Shown: positions 47,690 to 59,798, counted from the first letter of the stretch. The stretch: 64,000 nucleotides of DNA from Rhinopithecus roxellana (GCF_007565055.1 NC_044568.1:25679936-25743935); one strand, 5' to 3'. Notes: a model not told the origin generated them from the letters alone. Made by a program: numbers and translations.

Positions 47690-48010
47690 GTGGGAGTAGA
47701 ATTTTTAACACAAGTCCACACAAATGCTAGGATTTAGGTAGACCCTGTGTCGGCTGCATTTCAAGTACAGCATTTCCTTCTGGAACGGATTGGCCGACTG
47801 CACGATGTGTAGGCATTTCAAGGCACCAGAGAACACAGATTAAGACGACAAACCTTCCTAAAACAGAACAGACGGGCTAACATTCTTCGGAACGGAATCA
47901 TTTCACATTCAGCCTAAAGTTTTCTATGCAAAGAACATTTAACAAACTGAGTCCTAGAGGAAAATTTATGCCGAGCTTAAAAAGCAAGTGAGTGAGAATG
48001 AGTAAATAAA
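47690..48010. other. Non-repeat, lower-GC island
   Basis: About 320 bases with isolated CpGs (for example "GGAACGGATTGGCCGACTGC", "CTTCGGAACGGAATC") and no repeat identity. The retained CpGs are unusual for methylated intron and may indicate constraint. Confidence 0.35.
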
Positions 48011-48144
48011 ATCAGGTGTCAGCATTTCACTCACCCTCCCAGGTGGCTGGGCTTTCCGAACTGAGGCGAGGCCTCACTGCTGAGGGTTGAGGCCCCATCC
48101 TGAGCCCTTTTGGAGACCTCTGACCCCAGGCCACTGCTCTACAC

Positions 48145-48200
48145 ATGGCACCATGAAAGACCCTCCCTCTGCACACGGCACCATGAAAGCCCTTAGCTCC
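48145..48200 (+). repeat. Short tandem duplication
   Basis: GGCACCATGAAAG occurs twice, about 31 bases apart, with similar surroundings (ACACATGGCACC and ACACGGCACC). Confidence 0.7.
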
Positions 48201-49724
48201 AAGACAACCAGCCAGAACACTCTCCCCTTTGAGAGAGGATGCCCCAGCTTAGGCCCAACCAAGGGCTGCTGTACATCTGAAAGGGGAGACCACAGCTCTT
48301 TTCTCTTTAGTTTACCTGTACTTCCAAGCCGGGGACGGGACTCTTGCCTCACTTTCTCTGGCCCCTGGAGCACCTGGAACCTGATGTCCAGCCAAGAGGT
48401 AGGACTGCACTTCCTGGTCCCCTGGCGGTTGGGTGGGATCATGTGATGAGTTCTGACCAATGAGCTGTGAGTGAAAGTGATATCGGGTATTGCTGCGCTT
48501 AAGTACTTAAACAGTAGAAGTGGAAACTTCCAGAGCTCTCTCCCTCTGCCACATTGACCTGCAGTGTTGGAGATGGTGGCTGCTCTGTCAGCCTCAGTCC
48601 AGGGTGAAGAGACATGGAACAGGGCCCTAGCTAACCCACATGTAATGTGGGCAAGAAGAAAACCTTTGATTATAACCACCGCATGACCCATCCCATCCTG
48701 ACCAACAGAGGACAGCTTCTGATTGGCTGTGTAATTAGTCCATTTACTTGATGCTGAAAACAAGCCTCATTATGGAGAGCTCGCAGTTTCCCAAGAATGC
48801 AGCCAGATCTACCCTCCAGTCCAATCCAACTCTTCCTGCTCTCAAGGATAATGAAGCAATAATGATGTTCCTTTGTCCTGAATCCAGGCCAGGCAGAACA
48901 CTCACTCCACACCCCCTCAATGTGGCCTAAAAAAGTCCATTCCTACCTACCCAAGTTCCTCTAGCACCACGAAGCATCAGGTGAGCTGAGTCTTAATCTT
49001 TTAATTTGTAGTGGAAACTGTTTCTGCTCAGAGAAGCGGTTGCTTTGGTGACACAGGTAGCACAGTAAATCCATAGACGTGGAGAAGTAAATCCACCAGA
49101 AACCTCTGCCAGGGGTCAGGGTATGGGTTGGTCACAGGGGCCAAGTGAGCCCTGCAGGGAAGGGGCAGGAGGCAGCACTGGGGGTCCTTTGAGGTGGGCT
49201 CAGATAGTGTCAGAGCCCAGAGGCCCAGCTTGGCCAGACACTGCCAGGTCTGACTGGCTGACAGTGTACCCAGGGCTGGCAGGGGCAGTGCTGGGCAGCA
49301 GCTGGTAAGCAGGGAGGCTGGGAACACTGGGCGAGTCAGGTGCAGCACAGTGGCTGCTCAGGGTATTGCACGGAAAGGGCCTAGGGTTTCTGGCAGCAGA
49401 GACTTTGCCTATTAGATGTATATAGTTGAGGGTGGGGTGTCCCCTAGGGAAGGTGTGGAGATAGGAAGGTGGTGGGTATTGGGTGGAGCAAGCCACGCGC
49501 AAAGGAGAAACAGGTGTGGTGGTGGGACAGCCAGGGAACTGAGGGTGGATTCATGGAAGTGGAGCCACTTAGGGAATCCTGCCTTGCCGGGGCCATGCCT
49601 TTGAGGACTGTAATCACTACCAGATCACTGACTGCAGACAAGGAGGCGTCCTCCAGGAGGGGCAGCTGGGGAACATGGGCCCGAGGGGAGGATCCCCTGC
49701 ATTCACTTAGTTTGCCCCCAGTTA
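48201..49724. other. SMPD3 intron, no feature seen
   Basis: Unique sequence. The 229-codon open frame at 48074-48763 on the - strand has no recognisable domain and a low-complexity look. Confidence 0.5.
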
Positions 49725-50052
49725 GGTTTTTTGTTTTTGTTTTTGTTTTTTTGTTTTGTTTTTTGTTTTGGAGAGGGAGTCTTGCTCTGTCGCCCAGCCT
49801 GGAGTGCAATGGTGCAATCTCTGCTCACTGCAACCTCTGCCTCCCGGGCTCAAGCGATTCTCCTGCCTCAGCCTCCCAAGTATCTGCGATTACAGGCATG
49901 TGTCAGCTAATTTTTGTTTGTTTGTATTTTTAGTAGAGATGAGGTTTCACCATGTTGGTTAGGCTGGTCTCGAATTCCTGACCTCAGGTGATCCACCTGC
50001 CTCAGCCTCCCAAAGTGCTGGGATTACAGGCTTGAGCCACTGTGCCCAGCCA
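49725..50052 (-). repeat. Alu with long T/G-rich head
   Basis: Antisense Alu whose poly(A) tail (here 49725-49769) has mutated into a TTTTTG-type repeat. Confidence 0.92.
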
Positions 50053-52577
50053 GGTTTGTTTAACTTAAATGCTTAGCCTGTCCGGATAGTATCCTACCTA
50101 CACCGTGCAGAGCAAGCTGGCTCAAGTCATCCCTTCTGCTCAGAGCATGCCGGCTGCATCTGTATCCTGCACTCCAGAAGGGCTGGATATGTCCCCGCAC
50201 CATGGGACTGCTCCCTCTCAGGGCCCTTGGAGGATCCCTCAGAGCCCCTCCCCTGCCCACTCCTTAGGGGCTGGACTTTCTCTTGCCTCTTCCCTCCCTT
50301 CTTGGCTGATCCCTTGTGGGTCACCTCTTTCCAGGGGACAGCCAGCCCAGGTATCTCCTGATCTCTGACCACATGTATTTGATTGACAACTCTACATCTT
50401 CCTCTAGAAGTGTATTACTCCTCCTCCCCCCACTTCCCCACATACAGTTCTGTCTCCCAAGTAGTTCTGGGCCCTGGATCTCCTCCATAGCCTATCTCCT
50501 CTTCCCAGCTTACAACTCTGCCCTCTAGTCCCCTGGATCCATTCCCACAGCCATATCCCAGGTCAGGCCTCGCCCTCTTCAACCTAGACACTGCAACAGA
50601 TTCCACCTGATCTCCCTCGTCTGGCCTACCCGGCAGCTGGTGGGGTCTTTCTAAACTACACATCATACCACACTGCTCCCTTATGGCCATTCAGTAGTGC
50701 CTGCTGACTCCAGGAGGTTCCCCAGGTACCTAGGCAGGGAAGGGCAGGCGGCCTGATTGCTCTGTCTCCTCTTGCTCCTGGAGCTCCAGGGGCCCTGACA
50801 GGAGCAGTCCCCAACTCTGCCCTTCCAGGCCTCCACACTTCTGTTGGGGCTGTTCCCTGACAGCTGTCATCTGTGTGAAGGAATGTGGACTCAGCAGAGG
50901 AGCTCAGGGTTCAAGATTCACAGAGATGATCCCTTTGTCAAAACTCAGCCAGCCATTCCATGGCCCCTGGGATGACTAGAGGACCTTAGGCTGAGGTCAA
51001 ACAGGCCCTTTCTGTCTTGATAGCTGAGTGTTTCTGAGAATGTATTGCTCAAGCTTGCAGTCTGCATACTAGAAAGGTAGGTAACCAGCCCCTGATAGAT
51101 CTGACACCTTCAGATCTATCAAGCTAGAAACAGAACTGAGAGACAGGAGGCTCAAGCTATGTCAGCAAATTCCATCCTTCAAAGCAGAAGGAGGGACGGC
51201 CTTGTGTGTGTGGCTCTGTGGGTTGTCTCTACAGGACCAGGGACCCTGCCCGTGTGGAGCCCTGGGGTTGGAGGGTGAGGTGCTTGCCCACCCATCCCAA
51301 CTTCCAGTCCCAGCAAATGAGGGTTCTGTTTTCTAACTCTGAGGCCAGATGAGGAGAACAAAGCTTGTGCCCCCTACTCCCCCCGCAAGCACTCAGTATT
51401 TTATTCCACCACCTGACCCTAGCTGTGTGTAGAGTAGGCAGATAATAGGAACCCCTGCCAACTGAGAACAAGTGGCAGCCCTGCCCCCTGCTGACCTGGA
51501 GCTGCAGCCAGTATGGGCTCATCTGAGGCCACCTGGGGCCTGCTTGGGACCTCAAACTCATTCCCTCCCTCCCTTCCTTTCTCTTTCCCTGCTGTAGTGG
51601 GAAAGAGACACAGCTATGAACCAGTCCATGGCAAAAAGACAGGAGGGAGATTAGACATGAGCATCAGAAAGGCAGGAGTAACGGAACTGCCTCTTGGGGA
51701 CATCGGAGAAGGCGTTGCCCAGCACACACCTCAGAGAATATGTTTTTCACACTGGGGGTTCAGCTACACTGCGCAACGACCCCAAATGGGTACAGCTGGC
51801 CCCACTTACAGATAAGGAAATGGAGACTCAGAGAGGTAAATGGCAGTCCCTGAGAGGTGCAGCCAAGTCACCTGACTCCAATTTCCTTTTTCTCCCTACT
51901 TTTCTTGCCAAGGCTGAATATAAGAGATATGCAAACATACCCAGAAATATGTAAATGAGCAGCATCAAGCACCACCCTTACTTCCAGGACAAGTTCTGGG
52001 GGAAGAGTAACATTCCCTACACTGTCTTTGTCCTTCCCCCTCAATTCCCACAAAACAAGACCTTTGCCTCTTTTTTCAGTCCCCTGAAGGTTACATTTGT
52101 CACCCACCCCCATTGAGCCATTGGTGAAAACTCCAATGATCTTCCTCCCTCCCTGCGAGCTGCTGGTCTCATCTATTTCCGCTTTTTTTTCTTCCATCCA
52201 GTCACCACCACCTTGGATCCCCAAATCTCCCTGCCCTCAGCCTGGTGACCACCCTGGCAACCCTGAAAACACTTAATTTGTCAATATTTGGGAAAGCGTG
52301 GGTTCTTACAGTGGTCTTGTTTTGACTCCTAGTCTGAGGTTCCTGACTGTCAGGGGTCACTAGTTTCTGCTTTTATTCCTGAGAATGGTCCAGTAGTCTG
52401 AATTACTTCTTTGGGATGGATTCAAGAGTAGAATTACTCAGTAAATTTTAAAGCTTCTGATACATATTGCCAAACTGCTTTCTACCAAGATTCTGTCAAT
52501 TTGCTGATTGTTTGAGAATATGTGTTTCACAATATCCTTACCAACTCTGGGTTTTAACATTAAAAAATGTGATTTTG
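50053..52577. other. SMPD3 intron, L2-like trace and a perfect short hairpin
   Basis: Unique intron. L2-like sequence may occupy about 50560-50715 ("GGGTCTTTCTAAACTACACA"). A perfect 12-base palindrome at 51093-51121 is listed separately. Confidence 0.5.
51093..51121. other. Perfect 12-bp inverted repeat with 5-base loop
   Basis: TGATAGATCTGA, loop CACCT, TCAGATCTATCA. No neighbouring gene or terminator explains it. It may be chance or a remnant of a transposon end. Confidence 0.8.
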
Positions 52578-52876
52578 GCTGGGCACAGTGGCTCATGCCT
52601 GTAATCCTAGCACATTGGGAGGCCAAGGTGGGCAGATTGCTTGAGCCCAGGAGTTGGAGACCAGCTAAGGCAACATGGCGAAACCCAGTCTCTGCAAAAA
52701 ACACAAAAATTAGCCAGGTGTGGTGGCATGTACTTGTAATTCCAGCTAATCAGGAGGCTAAGGTGAGAGGAACACTTGAGCCCAGGAAGTAGAGGCTGCA
52801 GTGAGCTGAGATCGCACCACTGCACTCCAGCCCCAGAGAGAGTGAGACAGGTCTCAAAAAAAAAAAAAAAAAAAAG
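52578..52876 (+). repeat. Alu
   Basis: Sense, moderately diverged Alu with an A tail at about 52855-52875. Confidence 0.9.
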
Positions 52877-54574
52877 GTTTTTGATAGTTTAGTGGGCAGT
52901 GATATCTGGTTACATTTTTCAGGATGCTTAATTTGTATTCCTTTTATGAAGTGCTGCTTCAAATCCTTTTCCCATATATTGAAGGAGTTAGTATTTTCTC
53001 CATCGATTGGGTGCACTCCACTTGAGTCAGGTTCGGGTGGGACCCAGACGGTCAGCTCCAAATCGCTTACCCCAGAGTGGTGGTTTTCAAACATTTTAAA
53101 AAGCAGGAGAGCCTTTTCTTAATCTCACACAGCATCTCTTTATAAAAACACTAACAAATAGCCCATGAGGAAAGGCTTGGAGCCCTCCCTTGCCCACCCC
53201 CACCCCACCCCTCTGGTTCCAGAAGCCTTGGTTTTACCTGAGGAGGGGCCACTGGGACCTCGTTGTCCTTCTCTCTGAAGAAGAGCTGTCACCGCAGACC
53301 TGAAAGGAGATGAGCAGTTCACAGGGGTGCCCGGAACAATCTCCAGAGCTCCCCTAACAGCCACCAAGCAGCCCAGAACAGGTGAGCCAGGTACAAAGAC
53401 CAAGGGGCCCCACCTGCGGCCAGAGGCACTGCCACACCCTCCACGTCGCCAGGGCGCGGGTGTGTGCCCGGCAGTTCCAGTGGACGAAGTGCAGCCCCAG
53501 TGGGTGGGGCCTGAGGTTTGTGTGACGGATTTTCAGGGAGGACGGTTGCCAAGAGGAGAGGACTCTGAGGGTGGGATGGATGAGCCCTCCACGTGGACAC
53601 CGGGACCCAGGCCAGGCCCAGGGGTTGCAGGGGTGAAGGTGGAGGGTGGGGAAGAGGTGAATTCAAAAGCTCCAGCCGCAGGGCCCAGGTTTAATCTGAT
53701 AGGAGAACCAGAACAATCAGAGTTTTGGGATCTTTGTGCAATCTCTGCTTCCCTAAGATACTGAGGGTAGGGGACAGCTGAACCCAGGTCAGGGAAGAGG
53801 GACAGTGGCCACTGGGATGGGGTGGATTAGGGGAGGAAGAGCAACACGGAGAGGAACCAGAGGGATTTGGTGGCAGATAAGGAGGAGCAGATCAGTGGAA
53901 GGGAGGCTCAGGGGGACACTTGGTGAACCCAGAGGGGTCTTTGAAGGGGACAGCTAGGAGGGAACTCATGTGACCCTAGGGCTTTGGACATGATGTCACT
54001 GGCTCCCTGCACCCCTTGCTGACTGAGGTGAGGGATCCTGGCACTATGCTCTGGGGACGCTGCCCTCCACACTTGGGCCCCAGTCCCAGTTCGTAGTCCC
54101 CGCCCTTGCCCGCTAGTCCCGCCCCTGATCCCTGGCCCGCTGGCCCAGTTCCAGGCCTCATTCCTACTAACCTGCCGAATCCTTGGCTCCAGGGCCTGCC
54201 GCTTCTCAGGCCCAGTCTCTACTTTCAAGTTCAGCACCCCCGGCCCAACGCCTAGTGCAGCCAGGGCTGTCCTTGTGCGCTCCACCTTCTTAAGCCAGTC
54301 CCATGGCCCGGCCCAAAGCCCTCTTACCACCCCTCCATCCAGAGTAGGGTGACCCATTACTCTTCACACCCCATCCTTTATGTACACTTATTTTGCAAAT
54401 CACCCAAACTGAGTGTTTCAGAAGAATCTGAAAGCCGAGGCCCCGTCCATTCTCTGTCCCCTGGCCGAAGATGTTGCAGTAGTGCTGGCAGGAGCGTCTC
54501 CTCCATGGCAAACAGTTGGCTCCCTTCTGACTAGGAATTTGCGCAGAAAAGCCTTCGGCTCCAATGAGACCTGG

Positions 54575-54655
54575 TTCTGGTCTAGGCCATTGGTCTTGGG
54601 CAAGTCATTTAACCTCTAAGCCCCAGAGGCTCCCTCCTCTGTAACATTAGGGGCC
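54575..54655 (+). repeat. MIR fragment
   Basis: "TTGGGCAAGTCATTTAACCT" is the highly characteristic MIR core. Confidence 0.78.
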
Positions 54656-56084
54656 ACTACAAGATCTTGGATGGCCATGGCCAGAACCAAATGAGCACCA
54701 GCACTTGATGTTGCCAGATCAGAGTGGGAAGAAGGAAGCCAGAGCCCCCCAGGTCTATGCTCTGCATGTGGTGACCTGGCTTCCCCAGGAGATCTTATGT
54801 TCGTGTGGACACCCTGGCTTTTGCCTTCAGAGCCAAGTACCTGGCAGGATCCCTCCCCACCCATAGCCTGGGGAGTCCAGCCTGCCGGGAAGCGGAGGCT
54901 GACCTGCTGTCCCAGTCTGTCTTCTGTCCCTGGGACTCCTGCCTCGTCACCCACAGTTGGCTGACAACCTGCATGCACCTCTGTCCTTCACCCTTTTGCT
55001 GGACTGACCTGACCCAGGTCACAGGCTTGCAAGCATCTGGCATTAGACATAAAGGAGGCAGGCCACTCCTGAGCCATTTGGGCCCGTGTGACTCCCAGCC
55101 CCCACTGCCCTCTCTCTAAGTGGGGAGGAGCTTACCTCTCATCCCTGAGTGAGAAGTTTGTCAAGCAGGATCTTTGGCCTCCGACATTTCCCAAACTGTC
55201 CCCCACCAGCTGCACAGCTGCACAGTCCCTCCCCACTCTCCACCCCCCTCCCATGCCCTACCAACTCTTCTGAAAAATCCCTGCATGTTTTTTTTCAAAA
55301 TAGAATTAAATAACAAGAACTGACTATTTAGGGAGGGGTTCCTGAGGGGAAATGGAGTCTCGACAACCTTGAAATTATAGGCCCTTCTCTTTTCTCAAAG
55401 AAAAGAGAAACATGTCAGATCATTGATATTCTGAGCCAAGCCTTGTTTTGAAATATGCTCTCCCCCTATCCTTTCACGAACCACAGACTTTTTCCCTCTT
55501 TGAAAATAAGATCACATCAAGGTAGGGATTAGAAATGGGAAAAATTCAATCAGAGCCTCCCTCAGCCAGCTACCCATCTCAGTATACTCCCAGGCAAGCA
55601 GAATCAGCTCCTGCTCCAAACCTGCTCAGCATCATCATTCAAAACGCACCGGTAGGAAATGGTGAAACAGAAGAACCTTTCATCCCGGCTAAGCAGGGCC
55701 TGCAGTGCTGCTCTCCTGGCTCTGACAGCTGGCTTGTGCCTGGGCCGAGTCAGGCCTCTGATTTAAATAGGCAGTGGGAGCAGAGCAGGGAGGGCCTAGG
55801 GGGTGGGTGTGGAAAGTGGGCCGTTTACCTAGCACAGCAAGGCAGTGTCTGGAGCCAGCAGTGGTCCCAAGCACGCGCCTGCCTGCCTGCCCGTCCACCA
55901 GGAGGCCTCAAGCCCACAGGCCCCAAGACCGCAGACCAGCACCTGGGGTGACCCCTGATGGATGTGCAGCTCCAAGGGATACATCCCTAGATGCACTGAG
56001 TTTGGTCGGGTTCCTGGATACTTCCACCTCTCCTTTGTAGCAGAACCAGCTGTGGAGATGGATGGACCTGTTCCCCAGGGCCTC

Positions 56085-56180
56085 TCTCCAAGCCTCAGTT
56101 TCTGCCTTCTTAAAATGAGGATAACACTGACTTCACAGGTCCAGAAATAATGTTTGCAAAGGGCCTGGCACCTAGGAGGT
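56085..56180 (+). repeat. MIR fragment
   Basis: "AGCCTCAGTTTCTGCC" to "GCAAAGGGCCTGGCACC" matches the second half of MIR. Similar old SINE/L2 text continues to about 56290. Confidence 0.7.
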
Positions 56181-56432
56181 TGATTTATTTACTCACATGG
56201 TGATACTAGGGCCAGGTACCTTCAATGAGGCTGGAGCCTAGAGGTTTAGTAATGCACCCAAAGTCACACAGCCTTCCATCTGACTGTCAGTGTCAGACCT
56301 CATGCAGACCTGGGGCCTCCCAGCCTCATGCTACAGTTGAAGTTTGGGGTGAGTGAGGGAGAAGAGCAGCTGCTCACTTTGGGGAAAAATCTTGACTGAA
56401 CCCTAGTGAAGGGGTTACCTTTAAGCCCCCAG

Positions 56433-57384
56433 TGTTACGGGAAGAGGGTCCTGATCCAGACCTCAAGAAAGGGCTCTGGGACCTCGCACAGGAAAGAGTT
56501 CAGGGTGAGTCCACACAGTAAAGTGAAAGCAAATTCATTAGAGAAGAAACAAAAGAATGGCTACTTCATAGAGCAGCCCTGAGGGTGCTGGCTGGCTATT
56601 TTTATGGTTATTTCTTGATAGTGTGTTAAACGAGGGGTGGATTATTTATGAGTTTTCCAGGAAAGGGGTGGGCAGTTCCTGAAACTGAGGGTTCCTCTCC
56701 TTTTTTAGACCATATAAAACCAAGTATGACTTCTGGAACATTGCCCTGGCATTTGTAAACTGTCATGGTGCTGGTGGGAGTCTCTTTTGCCATGCTAATG
56801 CATTATAATTAGCATATAATGAGCAGTGAGGACAACCAGAGGTGGTTTTGGTCACAATCTTGCTTTGGCAGGTTTTGGCTGGCTTCTTTACTGCATCCTG
56901 TTTTATCAGCAGAGTCTTTGTGACCTGTATCTTGTGCTGACCTCCTATCTCATCCTGTGACTAAGAATGCCTAACCTAGGCTGGATGTGGTGGCTGACGC
57001 CTGTAATCACAGCACTTTGGAGGCTTAGGCAGGCAGATCTCTTGAGCTCAGGAGTTTGAGACCAGCCCGGGCAACACGGTGCAACTCTGTTTCTAAAAAA
57101 TATACAAAAACTAGCTGGGTGTGGTGGTGAGTGCCCATAGTCACAGCTACTTGCATTGCTGAAGTGGGAAGATCGCTGGAGCCCAGGAGTTCGAGGCTGC
57201 AGTGAGCTGTGATGGCGCCAGTGCACTCCAGCCTGGGTGACAAAGTGAGACCCTATCTCAAAATAAACAAACAAAGAATAAGAATTCCTAACCTTCTGGG
57301 AATGCAGCCCAGTACGTCTCAGCCTCATTTTACCCAGCACCTATTCAAGATGGAGTTGTCCTGGTTCAAACACCTCTGATGCCA
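56433..57384 (+). mobile_element. Solo endogenous-retrovirus-type LTR interrupted by an Alu
   Basis: Begins TGTTACGGGAAGAGGG and ends near ACCTCTGATGCCA. It contains TATAAAA at 56713-56719 and the dispersed "TTTATCAGCAGAGTCTTTGT" text. I recognise it as a repeated LTR but cannot name its family with certainty. No internal retroviral genes accompany it, so it is a solitary LTR. The Alu at 56979 lies in its 3' half. It is antisense to SMPD3. Confidence 0.65.
56963..57293 (+). repeat. Alu inside the LTR, with target-site duplication
   Basis: Alu body about 56979-57276, flanked by AAGAATGCCTAACC (56963-56976) and AAGAATTCCTAACC (57280-57293), 13 of 14 identical. Confidence 0.9.
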
Positions 57385-57599
57385 ACACCAAGGCAAGGGG
57401 GGTGGCATGGGTGAACAGGCATGGTCAGGCATCCTGTCTGCATTTGGGTGAGACCCTGGGGGAGAGGTGCAGAAGTATCCCAGAGTAGCTGCTAGGGATG
57501 GTTGGTGAGAGGAGCTGCCCTTCAAACCTCCTAGGTCTCTGAGTAACACTCTAGGGTGGTAAGTGTCTCACCTGTTTGTTCAACTTGATCTTCCAGTGA

Positions 57600-57960
57600 G
57601 TGGGACAGTGCCCCCACCTCAGTGAACAAAGATTAGGACATAAGCTAATGGGGAATTAAGACAAAGCAGTAGTTTGTCATTTTATGCTTGAAAAAGTTCT
57701 GCCCTTAACAGTGCAAATAAATCTGCTAGTAAATAATTGAAGTCACATGAGGGAGCTGTCTTTAACAGGAAGAGTACACATTTTCATTTTGATTAACAAA
57801 ATGTTAACTCCTCATTTCCCCTAAAGAAGCAGCAAAACAGAGGACCTGGATCTCTGTTAGTTGGACTCAGTAGGGAGATCAGCTTGCCTATAAATACTGA
57901 AGAAGATGAAGTTGAAGTTATGATTACATATGAAGCCCATTCATCTGCCAGTCATTAATT
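57600..57960. other. AT-rich non-repeat stretch
   Basis: Unique AT-rich sequence between the LTR and the MLT1-like element, with no visible repeat or exon. It contains several ATTAAC/GTTAAC-type motifs. Confidence 0.3.
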
Positions 57961-58069
57961 GTTATGTATATTGTGGACATGACACCCTTTCAGAAGTTTG
58001 GATTACAAAGGTGAGAGACACACTTGGAAAGACTGTGCACTTCAGAGACCCACCTAGGTTCAAACCTGG

Positions 58070-58195
58070 CCCTGGGCAACACTGGGCCTTCACTTAGTCT
58101 CTATGAGCCTTGGGTTTCTACTACTTTGCAAGGCTGTTGGGAGAATTAGATGAGATGATACTGGTGACAACTCTTTGTAAGCATTCAGTGATCAG
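58070..58195 (+). repeat. MIR fragment
   Basis: "GGGCAACACTGGGCCTTCAC" to "GGGAGAATTAGATGAGATGA" resembles MIR with its usual order. Confidence 0.65.
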
Positions 58196-58506
58196 TTATC
58201 CATTTGGAAAGATAATTCTACAGGGAGCATGGGGCAGGCAGGAGGGGAGACAAGCAGGAAGGCCAGTGCAGTAGGCAAAGCAGGGAGATGGAAGTGCCAA
58301 GGCAGTGGGAAGAGAGAAGGGTCACATATCTGGGGGACATCTAAGAGGATAGAATGGTGTTATGGACTGAATGTTTGTGTCCCCAACAAATTTATATGTT
58401 GAAGCCCTAAACCCGCTGCATGGCTGCATTTGCAGATGGAGGCTTTAAGGAAGTATAGATGGTCTCTGACTTAAGATGGTGTGACTTAAGAATTTTCAAC
58501 TTTTCT

Positions 58507-58787
58507 GGCCGGGCGTGGTGGCTCAAGCCTGTAATCCCAGCACTTTGGGAGGCCGAGACGGGCGGATCACGAGGTCAGGAGATTGAGACCATCCTCGCTA
58601 ATATGGTGAAACCCCGTCTCTACTAAAAAATACAAAAAACTAGCTGGGTGAGGTGGCGGGCGCCTGTAGTCCCAGCTTCTTGGGAGGCTGAGGCAGGAGA
58701 ATGGCGTAAACCCGGGGGGCGGAGCTTGCAGTGAGCTGAGATCCTGCCACTGCACTCCAGCCTGGGTGACAGAGCAAGACTCCGTCT

Positions 58788-58819
<32 letters not shown>
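58507..58819 (+). repeat. AluY, Old World monkey type, nested
   Basis: Sense Alu with CTCAAGCC, GAGATCCTG and a 30-base A tail. The duplication AAGAATTTTCAACTTTTC flanks it (58488 and 58819). It sits in the DNA transposon. Confidence 0.92.
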
Positions 58820-58821
<2 letters not shown>

Positions 58822-58843
58822 ATTTTCAACTTTTCTTTTTTTC

Positions 58844-59132
58844 TTTTATGAGACAGAGTCTTACTCTGTTACCCATACTGGAGTGCAGTGGTGCCATCCT
58901 GGCTCACTGCAACCTCCACCTCCCGGATTCAAGCGATTCTCGTGCCTTAGCCTCCCAAGTAGCTGGGATTACAGGTGCCCACCACCACATCCAGTTAGTT
59001 TTTGTATTTTTAGTAGAGACAGGGTTTCACCATGTGGTCCAGGCTGGACTCAAACTTCTGACCTCAGGTGATCTGCCCACCTTGGCCTTCCAGAGTGCTG
59101 GGATTACAAACATAAGCCACTGTGCCTGGCCA
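58844..59132 (-). repeat. Alu, nested, tail-to-tail with the previous one
   Basis: Antisense Alu whose poly(A) tail faces the tail of the Alu at 58507, about 25 bases apart. "TTTCAACTTTTC" occurs on both sides as a further duplication. Confidence 0.9.
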
Positions 59133-59516
59133 AGATATTTCAACTTTTCAATGGTGCAAAAGTAAGAGACATTCCATAGAAATTGTACTTTGAATTTTGA
59201 CCTTTTCTTTTTATTATTTTAATTTTTTATTATAAAATGTTAGTTATTATTATAAAATAGACTTTGTTGGATGATTTTGCCCAACCGTAAGCTAATGTGA
59301 GTGTTTTGAACATGTTTAATATAGGCTAGGTTAAGCTATGTTTTCTAGTTTAGGTGTATTAAATGCATTTTCAAGGAACTGTATTTTCAACAAGATGGGT
59401 GTATAGGGATGTAACCCCATGATAAGTTGAGGAGTATTTGTAATTAAGTTTGAAAGTGGTCATAAGGATGGGCCCCTGATCTGATAAGATTAGTGTTCTT
59501 ATAAGAAGAGATGCCA

Positions 59517-59798
59517 GGCCAGGTGCGGTGGCTCACACCTGTAATCCTAGCACTTTGGGAGGCCAAAGTAGGAGGATCACTTGAGGCCAAGAGTTAGAGA
59601 CCAGCCTGGCCAACATACGAAACCCTGTCTCTACTAAAAAGACAAAAATTAGCTGGGTATGGTGGTATGCGCCTGTAGTCCCAGTTACTTGGGAGGCTGA
59701 TGCATGCTTGAACACGGGAGGCGGAGGTTGCAGTGAGCTCAGATTGTGTGACAGAATGAGATGCTGTCTGGAAAAAAAACAAAAAAAAAAAGAGAGAG
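59517..59798 (+). repeat. Alu inside the MLT1-like LTR
   Basis: Sense Alu with AGAGATGCCA on both sides as target-site duplication. Confidence 0.88.

Larger units (their letters stand above)
52877..56432. other. SMPD3 intron, GC-box cluster and old repeats
   Basis: Two Sp1-type GC boxes occur at 54098-54105 (CCCCGCCC) and 54118-54125 (CCCGCCCC). MIR pieces are visible at about 54575-54655 and 56085-56180. A 10-base hairpin lies at 55385-55409. No exon is supported. Confidence 0.5.
58454..59442. mobile_element. Tc1/pogo-type DNA transposon remnant with TA target duplication
   Basis: The ends are inverted copies of each other (left about 58456 "CTCTGACTTAAGATGG", right complement "CCTCAACTTATCATGG"). 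TA dinucleotides at 58454-58455 and 59441-59442 flank it exactly where the MLT1-like text is broken. It has no transposase and is a non-autonomous element. Family name not assigned. Confidence 0.65.

Noticed and set aside
48074..48763. 229-codon open frame on the - strand
   Set aside because: No known domain and no exon boundaries; sits in intron.
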